Source: Cohnella silvisoli
GTDB taxonomy: Bacteria; Bacillota; Bacilli; Paenibacillales; Paenibacillaceae
Assembly (NCBI RefSeq): GCF_021190915.1
Contig: NZ_JAIOAP010000025.1
Span: 1 to 64,000 of the forward strand
Length of the DNA stretch: 64,000 nucleotides
Reading direction: 5' to 3'
The notes beneath the pieces are model-generated. The model made no database searches, was not told the origin of the DNA, and was given only the letters and a program-made list of their open reading frames with translations. This document shows, one piece after another, positions 9,119 to 17,070 of the stretch. Within the stretch, counting starts at the first letter, position 1; each line of letters starts with the position of its first letter. The position numbers and the translations under genes were made by a program.

Positions 9119-10252
9119 ATGGGTAGCATCACGTTTAAGCATGTGTACAAACAGTATAAAGGCGAAGCGAGTCCCTCGGTTAATGATTTTAACCTGTCCG
9201 TAGATGACGGGGAGTTTCTGGTACTGGTCGGTCCGTCCGGCTGCGGAAAATCGACGACGCTGCGTATGCTTGCCGGACTGGAGGACATTACACAGGGGGA
9301 GATATACATTGATGATAAGTTTATAAACTACACATCTCCCAAAAATAGAGATATCGCCATGGTCTTTCAAAATTATGCGTTGTACCCGAATCTATCGGTT
9401 TATGAAAATATGGCGCTTGGCCTCAAATTAAGAAAAACGGCCAAACATGATATTGAGCTGCGCGTTACCCGGGCGGCACGCATTCTGGAGATGGCTCACC
9501 TGCTGGAGAAAAAGCCGAATCAGTTATCCGGTGGACAAAAGCAACGGGTTGCGTTGGGAAGGGCGATCGTACGCGAGCCGAAGGTGTTTCTGATGGACGA
9601 ACCGCTTTCCAATCTCGATGCGAAGCTGCGGGCACAAACACGGGCGGAGCTTATCAAGCTGCACAGCACGATCCGAACGACAACCGTATACGTGACGCAC
9701 GATCAGGTGGAAGCCATGACCATGGGAACACGTATCGTTGTCATGAAGGATGGCATCATTCAGCAGGTCGCCTCACCGCATGAGCTGTACAATGCGCCGG
9801 TTAATTTGTTCGTAGCCGGCTTTATCGGGTCGCCGCAAATGAATTTGGTCAAGGGAAGCATTACCCGTCAGGACGGGGTGAACTACTTTGTAAACAAGCG
9901 GCTTAAACTGCCGATCCCAATCGAACATGCCGTTTATTTAAAAAATAACGATTTCCGTCAAAGACAGGTTGTATTGGGAATCAGGCCGGAGCAGATGACA
10001 GTCGTAACGGGCGAAAACCGGGGAAACGAACAGTGGACGGTAAACGCTGTCGTGGAGCTGATGGAACTGATGGGTGCAGATACATTTGTGTATGTCTCGC
10101 TCGGAGATAACCAGCTAATCGTTCGAATGGAAGCGCATACAGAAGTGAGGGTCGGGGATAACGTGCAGGTGCAGTTCAATATGAATAAGTCGCATTTCTT
10201 TGATCAAAATACCGGGGGCTCGTTACGCGTTCAGGGGGATGCGGGAGCATGA
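9119..10252 (+). CDS. CUT1-type sugar ABC transporter ATPase (MsmX/UgpC-like)
   Basis: A 377-residue ATP-binding subunit of carbohydrate importers. Walker A is GPSGCGKST (38-46), the Q-loop region is FQNYALYP, the signature is LSGGQ (136-140), and Walker B ends MDEP with Asp160-Glu161. D-loop SNLDAKLR and H-loop THDQVEAM follow. The 240-377 tail is the TOBE/OB regulatory region seen in MalK-like subunits. RBS GGAAAGGGGG precedes the ATG. It is the first gene of a run of overlapping genes. It is also the only CUT1 ATPase in the window, although two further importers (29448 and 43167 loci) lack one. MsmX-type ATPases are known to serve several importers in Firmicutes, so sharing is plausible. 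Confidence 0.93.
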   Translation: MGSITFKHVYKQYKGEASPSVNDFNLSVDDGEFLVLVGPSGCGKSTTLRMLAGLEDITQGEIYIDDKFINYTSPKNRDIAMVFQNYALYPNLSVYENMALGLKLRKTAKHDIELRVTRAARILEMAHLLEKKPNQLSGGQKQRVALGRAIVREPKVFLMDEPLSNLDAKLRAQTRAELIKLHSTIRTTTVYVTHDQVEAMTMGTRIVVMKDGIIQQVASPHELYNAPVNLFVAGFIGSPQMNLVKGSITRQDGVNYFVNKRLKLPIPIEHAVYLKNNDFRQRQVVLGIRPEQMTVVTGENRGNEQWTVNAVVELMELMGADTFVYVSLGDNQLIVRMEAHTEVRVGDNVQVQFNMNKSHFFDQNTGGSLRVQGDAGA

Positions 10253-13191
10253 AGCGGAAGGTTGGCAAAAAAATAGCGATGACGGTCGTCTTTATTGTGC
10301 TGGTTGCTGCAATATTGCGCCTATTTTTATCCGCGGATGAAGATGTTTTCGTCAGTCAGGTGAGCGCCGATGATTTACTCGACTACTCGGTTTCAGGTGA
10401 AACGGTTCCGTACGTAAAGCTCAAGCGAACGACTTCCGGCGGTGATTTGAACCCGGTCAATGCGTTCGCAATCGATGGGGCTGAATACGCATCAGCATCC
10501 GAGGACGCCGATATTGAATTGAAGCGCGACGGTCAGCCTGCTCTGTATTGGCAGAACGACGATGGCTGGGTGGAATGGACGGCGGATGTGCCCGCAACCG
10601 GAGCGTACCGGCTGGAAATCGACTATCTACCGCTGCCTGGCAGCTATTCCAACGTCGTGAGGGGCTTGCAAATCGACGGAAAAACTCCTTTTGTCGAAGC
10701 GGAGAACCTGACGCTGGAGCGGTATTGGAAGGACGCCAAATTTCCCTACGACCGCAATGCGATCGGACAGGAAATCCGTCCGGTACAGACGGAAATCGAA
10801 GGCTGGAGGACGACGGCGGCGGCCAACTATGCGGCTTCGTCGCAGCCTCTGCAATTTACGCTTACGAAAGGTTTGCATCGTTTCCGTCTGATCGGCCAGA
10901 AGGAGCCCGTAGCAATCCGGTCGCTTAGATGGGTGCCCGTGACCGAAATCCCTGATTACGACGCATACAAAAAAACTAAACCCGATACGAAGCAGCCCGA
11001 CTGGTACGAAGTGATCGAGGCTGAGCAATATTTGCAAAAGTCGAATACGTCTATCCAGACGAACTTCACCTCCGAACCGCATATTTCTCCAGATCCTAAA
11101 GGCCGCATCGTTTACAACGTGCTCGGAGGGGATCGTTGGCGGAATCCCGGCGACTGGGTGGAATGGAAGATGGACGTGCCAACTGACGGCTGGTACGTTC
11201 TGGATTTGAAATTTTACCAGGGATACAGAGGCGATTTCAAGGCGTTTCGGACGCTGATGATCGACGGCGTCGTGCCGTTCCGGCAAATGCTGCATTATGC
11301 GCTGCCGGCGAACGATAACTTCGAGATCGCATCCTTTCAAGACGATAACGGGCATCCGTACCGCTTTTATATGACCAAGGGCAAACATACGCTGCGTCTG
11401 ATCAGCGACGCCTCGCCGATGCAGCCGGCGCTGCTGGCGCTGCGGGATATTTTGGACGAGGTCAACGAGCTCGATCTTTCCATTAGCAAAATAACCGGAA
11501 ATTACGGTAAAGGCAGAGTATCGGCCACGCTAAATCTCGACACGCAGCGCACATGGGATTTGCTGAAATACGATCCCGAGCTGGTGAACAAAATAAAGGC
11601 GCTTAGCGGTCGATTTAGTCAGGTTGCCGACTATATAAATGGCATCAATCAGCATAAAACCGACATAACAGATGCCATTGAAGTAGCTGTCGACATGCTG
11701 ACGAAAATGGCAAACGACGTGAACGGCATCCCGAATCGAGTTATGGATTTTTCCGTGATGCAGAACAATATCGGAACTTGGCTTGCCCAGCTCAACTATC
11801 AGTCGGTCATGCTTGATTATATCGTGGTCCGCACTCCCGACACCAAAACGGGCTTGAAATCACCAACCAAGCTGGAACGCATTCCTTATGCGGCGCTGAA
11901 TTTCGCACGCACTTTTTATCAGGATTACGATACGCGCAAGCTCAATAAGGCTAACGCGATTACCGTGTGGGTACAACGGGGCCGGGATTATGCCGAACTG
12001 CTGCGGGAAATGATCGATACGGATTTCACCCCGCGGACAGGCATTGAGGTGAACGTCAACCTAATGCCGAATCCGAACCAGTTGATTTTGGGCAATGCGG
12101 CAGGCGATCAGCCGGACATCGCGCTTGGGGTCGGTATGGAGACGGCAGTCGATTACGCGATGCGGGATGCCGTTGTCGATTTGTCCGGGATGCCGGAATT
12201 CGACGAGGTGTTCAGGCGCTTCAATCCGGGAGCCATGCGTTCATTTGCCTATGGCGGCGGCACGTATGCTTTACCGGAGGTGCAAAACTTTTACGTCCTC
12301 TATTATCGCACCGACATATTCGAGCAATTGAAGTTGGAGGCGCCGGATACGTGGGACGATGTTTACAAGATGCTGCCAACGCTGCAGGAAAACGGCATGA
12401 CGATGTATTATCCGACCAAAGATTTTACGCCGTTCTTTTATCAAAACGACGCTGAATTTTATACTTCCGATGGATTAACGAACAACCTCGGCAGCGCAAA
12501 TGCGCTGAAGGCATTCAAGCAATGGACCGATTTGTACACGAAATATTATTTGCCTCTGGAAGCGCCGGCCTTCTTCAATCATTTCCGAAATGGTGACATA
12601 CCGATCGGAATTGCCGATTTCAATACCTATTTGCAGTTGCAGGTGGCCGCACCGGAAATTACCGGCAAGTGGAAGATCGCGCCTGTGCCAGGCATCCGGC
12701 AGCCTGACGGCGAAGTCGCGCGATGGACGGCGCAAGGGCTGTCCGGGGCGATGATCATGAAAAAAAGCGACAAGCAGGATCAAGCGTGGAAGTTTCTGAA
12801 GTGGTGGACGTCGGATCAAGTACAGTCGCAGTACGGCAATGATATGGAGTCGTATTACGGACTGGAATATCGCTGGAATACTGCCAATCTAAACGCTTTT
12901 GAGACGTTATCCTGGCCGAGCAGGGATATCCGGGTTATCAAGGAGCAAGGCCGCTGGGTAAAAAATGTGCCCTATGTGCCGGGATATTACTTTCTGGCAA
13001 GGGAGATGGATTTCGCATGGATTCGTACGGTCGTGGAAGGCAAGCCGGCTAAGGAATCGCTTGAAGAGACGGAAGTGTCGCTGCAGCGGGAAATGCAGCG
13101 ACGGCAGGATGATTTCGGCATAACGAACAGCGACAATCTGCAAGTGCCGGCGATTACGGAACCTTTTAATTGGGGGAGCGGAGCACCATGA
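10249..13191 (+). CDS. membrane-anchored solute-binding protein with two CBM-like domains
   Basis: A 980-residue protein. It has one N-terminal membrane helix (about 10-26) without a lipobox, then two beta-sandwich domains of carbohydrate-binding (CBM35/CBM6-like) character at about 55-225 and 255-405. Each contains a GDWVEW or DGWVEW strand and a KGxHxxRL strand. A helical linker follows (about 410-560), then a type-1 sugar-binding-protein domain (about 565-900) opening AITVWVQRG and containing ALPEVQNFYVLYYR. Ordinary sugar-binding proteins are about 430 residues, so this is more than double length. It overlaps the ATPase gene by ATGA and the permease gene by ATGA. It probably captures long or wall-bound glycans and delivers them to the first permease pair (inference). 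Confidence 0.82.
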   Translation: MKRKVGKKIAMTVVFIVLVAAILRLFLSADEDVFVSQVSADDLLDYSVSGETVPYVKLKRTTSGGDLNPVNAFAIDGAEYASASEDADIELKRDGQPALYWQNDDGWVEWTADVPATGAYRLEIDYLPLPGSYSNVVRGLQIDGKTPFVEAENLTLERYWKDAKFPYDRNAIGQEIRPVQTEIEGWRTTAAANYAASSQPLQFTLTKGLHRFRLIGQKEPVAIRSLRWVPVTEIPDYDAYKKTKPDTKQPDWYEVIEAEQYLQKSNTSIQTNFTSEPHISPDPKGRIVYNVLGGDRWRNPGDWVEWKMDVPTDGWYVLDLKFYQGYRGDFKAFRTLMIDGVVPFRQMLHYALPANDNFEIASFQDDNGHPYRFYMTKGKHTLRLISDASPMQPALLALRDILDEVNELDLSISKITGNYGKGRVSATLNLDTQRTWDLLKYDPELVNKIKALSGRFSQVADYINGINQHKTDITDAIEVAVDMLTKMANDVNGIPNRVMDFSVMQNNIGTWLAQLNYQSVMLDYIVVRTPDTKTGLKSPTKLERIPYAALNFARTFYQDYDTRKLNKANAITVWVQRGRDYAELLREMIDTDFTPRTGIEVNVNLMPNPNQLILGNAAGDQPDIALGVGMETAVDYAMRDAVVDLSGMPEFDEVFRRFNPGAMRSFAYGGGTYALPEVQNFYVLYYRTDIFEQLKLEAPDTWDDVYKMLPTLQENGMTMYYPTKDFTPFFYQNDAEFYTSDGLTNNLGSANALKAFKQWTDLYTKYYLPLEAPAFFNHFRNGDIPIGIADFNTYLQLQVAAPEITGKWKIAPVPGIRQPDGEVARWTAQGLSGAMIMKKSDKQDQAWKFLKWWTSDQVQSQYGNDMESYYGLEYRWNTANLNAFETLSWPSRDIRVIKEQGRWVKNVPYVPGYYFLAREMDFAWIRTVVEGKPAKESLEETEVSLQREMQRRQDDFGITNSDNLQVPAITEPFNWGSGAP

Positions 13192-14165
13192 CAGAACTAA
13201 AAACTTCACTGCCGCAGTCTGGCGTTGCGAGGACTCCGCCTCTTGTTGTGCTAAGAATGAGGGGTTTCGGGATGGAGATCTGGCGGGCGCGTACGAGCTA
13301 TCTGTTTCTTGCCCCGTTTATGACGATGTTTATGCTGTTTATCGTCATTCCGGTATTCATGGCCGGTTTTTTAAGCTTTACCTCCTATGACGGATTCGCT
13401 TCTCCGAAGTTTATCGGCTTCAACAATTACATCTCCTTGCTGACGCAGGACATCGTCTTTTTGAAATATGCGCTGCCTCATACATTGAAGTTTGCAATCA
13501 TCGTCGGTCCGGGCGGCTATGTGCTTGCATTTTTGTTCGCGTGGCTCATCCATCAGTTGCCCAAAAAACTGCGCGATTATTATACACTCGCCTTTTATGC
13601 GCCGTCGATGGCTGGAGCGGTAGCCCTCTCAGTCGTCTGGATCGCCGCCTTCAGCGGTGACCGGGTCGGATATTTAAATAACTTCCTTATCCAAGCCGGT
13701 TGGCTTGAACAGCCCCGTCTCTGGCTGCAGGACCCGCGTTATTTACTCAACATTATGATTCTTGTCTCGCTCTGGATCAGCTTCAGCGTCGGATTTCTGT
13801 CGATGCTGGCCGGATTCCAGACCGTCAACAAGGAATTGTACGAGGCAGGACGAATCGATGGCATCCATAACCGCCTTCAGGAAATTTTCTATATTACGAT
13901 TCCGTCTATGAAACCGCAACTGCTGTTCAGCGCGGTTATGGCGATCGTTTCGACGCTCAAGGCGGGCGGCATTTCAGTGCAGCTGACCGGATTGCCGATT
14001 ACGCCGCTATATGCGGGTCATCTGATTATTAACCATGTAGACGACTTTGCGTTCATCCGATTTCAACTCGGATACGCTTCCGCCATCTCCGTCGTGCTGC
14101 TCATCATCTCCTTTCTGGCGATGCGGTTCGCTTACCGGTTGTTTGCAACGAAGGAGGGAGAATAA
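13188..14165 (+). CDS. sugar ABC transporter permease, first pair (UgpA-like)
   Basis: About 325 residues with six predicted membrane helices and the cytosolic EAA loop ELYEAGRIDG...ITIPSMKP that contacts the ATPase. The ATG at 13188 is chosen over an upstream TTG at 13170. It has the GGGGGAGCGG ribosome site directly before it and makes an ATGA overlap with the preceding gene, the pattern used throughout this operon. It pairs with the permease at 14165. Confidence 0.9.
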   Translation: MTELKTSLPQSGVARTPPLVVLRMRGFGMEIWRARTSYLFLAPFMTMFMLFIVIPVFMAGFLSFTSYDGFASPKFIGFNNYISLLTQDIVFLKYALPHTLKFAIIVGPGGYVLAFLFAWLIHQLPKKLRDYYTLAFYAPSMAGAVALSVVWIAAFSGDRVGYLNNFLIQAGWLEQPRLWLQDPRYLLNIMILVSLWISFSVGFLSMLAGFQTVNKELYEAGRIDGIHNRLQEIFYITIPSMKPQLLFSAVMAIVSTLKAGGISVQLTGLPITPLYAGHLIINHVDDFAFIRFQLGYASAISVVLLIISFLAMRFAYRLFATKEGE

Positions 14166-15025
14166 TGGCATGGAGAAGCTTGCGTAAAACTTCCCTATTC
14201 GATGTGCTGCTTATTATCGGGCTGACCGCACTGGCGTTGTTTATGTTGCTTCCGATCATTTTCATTTTCAATCATGCGTTCAAGCCGTTAAACGAACTGT
14301 TTTTGTTTCCGCCGACTTTTTTTGTCCAGCATCCGACTACCCATTCCTTCGAACAGCTCTTTCTGAAGTCGGGCGGCGATGTCGTGCCGTTCACGCGGTA
14401 TTTGTTCAACAGCATCCTGGTCACATCGGTTACTCTCTTGCTGGTTATTGTCTTCAGCTCGATGGCGGCCTACGTGATCGCCAAAAAAAGCTTTCCGTTC
14501 AAATCGCTTACAATGGCCCTTATTCTCGTTTCGCTCATGTTTGCGCCCGAGACGGTACAAATTCCGCGTTATCTGATCATTAGCGGAATCGGCATGTCCA
14601 ATACGTATTTCGGCCATATTTTGCCCTATCTCGCATCTCCGGTTGCCGTATTCTTGCTCATCGGCTTCATCTCGCAAATTCCGAACGAGTTGATCGAGGC
14701 GATTAAACTCGATGGCGCATCGGAGGCAGGCATATTCAGACGGCTCATTCTGCCACTGTCCGCGCCTGCGATTGCGACCATTTCCATCTTCACCTTTCAA
14801 GGCGTGTGGTCCGATATCGAAACATCGTCGCTATATATGCAAGACGAGACGATGCGGACGCTGGCGTTTTACGTCAACAGCTTGCTGAGCGGGCTGCATA
14901 ACAGCGTAGCCGGGCAGAATATCGCAGCTGCCGCCGGGCTGCTGATCTTTATGCCGAACTTGATCGTGTTCTTGTTGTTTCAGAAAAAAGTGTTGGCGAC
15001 GATGGTTCATTCAGGTGTGAAGTAG
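14165..15025 (+). CDS. sugar ABC transporter permease, first pair (UgpE-like)
   Basis: A 286-residue inner-membrane permease of the second CUT1 type. It has six helices and the EAA loop ELIEAIKLDGASEAG...LILPLSAP. Its ATG shares one base with the preceding stop (TAATG), and the ribosome site is GGAGGGAG. It forms the channel heterodimer with the 13188 product and should be driven by the 9119 ATPase. Confidence 0.9.
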   Translation: MAWRSLRKTSLFDVLLIIGLTALALFMLLPIIFIFNHAFKPLNELFLFPPTFFVQHPTTHSFEQLFLKSGGDVVPFTRYLFNSILVTSVTLLLVIVFSSMAAYVIAKKSFPFKSLTMALILVSLMFAPETVQIPRYLIISGIGMSNTYFGHILPYLASPVAVFLLIGFISQIPNELIEAIKLDGASEAGIFRRLILPLSAPAIATISIFTFQGVWSDIETSSLYMQDETMRTLAFYVNSLLSGLHNSVAGQNIAAAAGLLIFMPNLIVFLLFQKKVLATMVHSGVK

Positions 15026-15051
15026 CCATGATCATAAAGGAAGCGATGATA

Positions 15052-17070
15052 ATGATAAAACGACTGTTTCCGCTCTTCTTTGTTTTCGGCTTGTTATTAT
15101 CGCTTACGCCTTCTCCGGTATCCGCGAAACTGCCTTACATCACCGCCTATATGGATTCTAATTCCGGAAACTGGAACACTAGTCAGGCTGTGTACGTGCC
15201 AGGCAAAACGATTACGCTGTCGCTGGAGGAGCCCGTTGATCTGTTCATCGACGATAAAGACATTGCTTATGTTGTGGACCGTAAAACGAACCGTATTGTA
15301 ATCGTGGATCCCGACGGAAACGAGCTGCGCTCTATAGGGGATACCGATGGCGCGGGGGCATTAAACGCGCCGGAAGGCGTGTTCGTGGACAAGGAGGGCA
15401 TCGTGTACGTGGCGGATACGGGCAACCAGCGCATTGCGGTGTATTCTTCCAACGGTACTTTCAAGCGAGAATACAAAAAACCGGATTCTCCCTATTTAGC
15501 CAAGGACGCCTTCTTCGTTCCATCCAAGCTTGTCGTCGACAAGCGCGGCGTGATGTATATCATACTAAGCGGTTCCGATCAGGGACTGATGCGGCTGGAC
15601 CCGGACGGTGTCTTTACCGGTGCTTTCGGGGCCAACAAAGCCGAGCAATCGTACTCGAACTGGCTGAAGAAGCTGATTCTGAACAAGGAGCAGTTGGCCA
15701 AAGAAATCGCGAATCGGCCGCGGCCTATCGCCAACGTGACGATAGATGAGGATGGATTTTTCTTTACCGCGTCGCCGGGGTCTTATTCGGGCAGCATCCG
15801 TAAATTGAATGCCGGCGGTTATGACAGCTTTCGCGGACGAGGCTTCTGGAACACAATCGGCATTATCGATGTAGCTGTCGATCAGAACGGTTTTATATAT
15901 GACATCGACTCGGATTCCGCTTCGGTGACGCTGTTTGATCCGTATGGAGACGCTCTCTTTGCGTTCGGCGACATCGACTCCGATTCGCAGCAGCAAGGGC
16001 TTTTCGGCTTTCCGACGAGCATTGCGGTGAACAGTAAACATAGCATTTGGGTCACGGATAGCAAGCTCAAAAATATACAAACTTTCGAGCGAACCTCCTT
16101 CGGAGAGCATGTGCTTACAGCGACGATGCTTTATATGAACGGTCAGTATACGGAAAGCAAACCCTACTGGCAAAAGGTGCATGAGCAGAACGATATGTAC
16201 AATTTGACATTTCAAGGTCTTGGACGGATCGACTTCGAGGAAAAGCGCTATTCGCAGTCGCTGGAAAACTTCAAAATCGCGTATGACGTAGAAGGATATT
16301 CCCGGGCGTTCTGGGAAATCCGGTTTGCGTGGCTGCAGCGCAACCTGATCTATCTGATATTGGCGTTGACCGCTGCTTATTTGGCGGTCAAGTACGGCTA
16401 CCGGCTGCTTCGCCGCTTAACCGCCAAACATTCCTGGCCGCCGCTGCTAATCCGCTACCGCGATGATCTCAAAGATTTCCGTCATGTGTTGCTGCATCCG
16501 TATTCCGGCTTCTATAAGTTGAAAGGTCGCACCTCTTCGTGGGCGATTATCGTATTCATTCTGCTGCTCGCCGTCGGGATCAAGCTGCTTCATATTTACT
16601 TTACCGGGTTTGTATTTAATCCCGTCGACAATTCGCAAATTAATCTGTTCAATAAACTCGCCTTCTTTGTCATTCCGTGGCTGACATGGATAATAGCCAA
16701 CTATCTAGTCTGCAGCGTGAAGGGCGGAGAAGGGCGGCTGCGGGAAGTGATTCAGGCAAGTACGTATGCGTTGGCGCCTTACATTATCTTTTCTCTTCCG
16801 ATTATCGTATTGTCGAACATCGTCGTGTTGGAGGAGCGGGTTATCGTTGATTTGTGGAATCAGGCGATGCTGATCTGGCTGCTTGTCCTGCTATTCGTCA
16901 GCACGCAGGTCGTTCACAATTTCGATTTTCTGGAAACGATACGCAATTCTCTCATCAGCTTGTTTGCCATTATTATCATTTGGTTTTTCGCCTTTATCGT
17001 CTCCGGGCTAACCTTTAATCTCTATGATTTCATCCGTCAACTTTACCGGGAGGTGATCTTCTATGGCTAG
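15052..17070 (+). CDS. NHL beta-propeller, TPR-like and Yip1-domain membrane protein
   Basis: About 672 residues. The ATG at 15052 is preferred over ATGs at 15028 and 15046 because AAAGGAAG (15036-15042) is correctly spaced and a clean signal sequence then begins (MIKRLFPLFF...SPVSA). Residues about 55-350 form an NHL-type beta-propeller, with repeats such as VYVADTGNQRIAVY and SIWVTDSKLKNIQTF. About 360-430 is a TPR-like helical stretch (YMNGQYTESKPYWQKV). A membrane helix at about 432-450 follows, then a Yip1-type multi-helix domain (about 490-672). The propeller should face outward and may bind glycan or partner proteins. Genes of this kind commonly sit beside DUF5696 and sugar permeases in Paenibacillaceae. 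The function is not established. Confidence 0.82.
   Translation: MIKRLFPLFFVFGLLLSLTPSPVSAKLPYITAYMDSNSGNWNTSQAVYVPGKTITLSLEEPVDLFIDDKDIAYVVDRKTNRIVIVDPDGNELRSIGDTDGAGALNAPEGVFVDKEGIVYVADTGNQRIAVYSSNGTFKREYKKPDSPYLAKDAFFVPSKLVVDKRGVMYIILSGSDQGLMRLDPDGVFTGAFGANKAEQSYSNWLKKLILNKEQLAKEIANRPRPIANVTIDEDGFFFTASPGSYSGSIRKLNAGGYDSFRGRGFWNTIGIIDVAVDQNGFIYDIDSDSASVTLFDPYGDALFAFGDIDSDSQQQGLFGFPTSIAVNSKHSIWVTDSKLKNIQTFERTSFGEHVLTATMLYMNGQYTESKPYWQKVHEQNDMYNLTFQGLGRIDFEEKRYSQSLENFKIAYDVEGYSRAFWEIRFAWLQRNLIYLILALTAAYLAVKYGYRLLRRLTAKHSWPPLLIRYRDDLKDFRHVLLHPYSGFYKLKGRTSSWAIIVFILLLAVGIKLLHIYFTGFVFNPVDNSQINLFNKLAFFVIPWLTWIIANYLVCSVKGGEGRLREVIQASTYALAPYIIFSLPIIVLSNIVVLEERVIVDLWNQAMLIWLLVLLFVSTQVVHNFDFLETIRNSLISLFAIIIIWFFAFIVSGLTFNLYDFIRQLYREVIFYG

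Noticed and set aside
10627..11388. 253-residue minus-strand ORF inside the large binding-protein gene
   Set aside because: It is an antisense shadow in a GC-rich third-position region and has no start signal or family motif.
13170..13187. TTG start for the first permease
   Set aside because: The TTG lies at the ribosome site of the ATG at 13188, which makes the ATGA overlap seen elsewhere in the operon.
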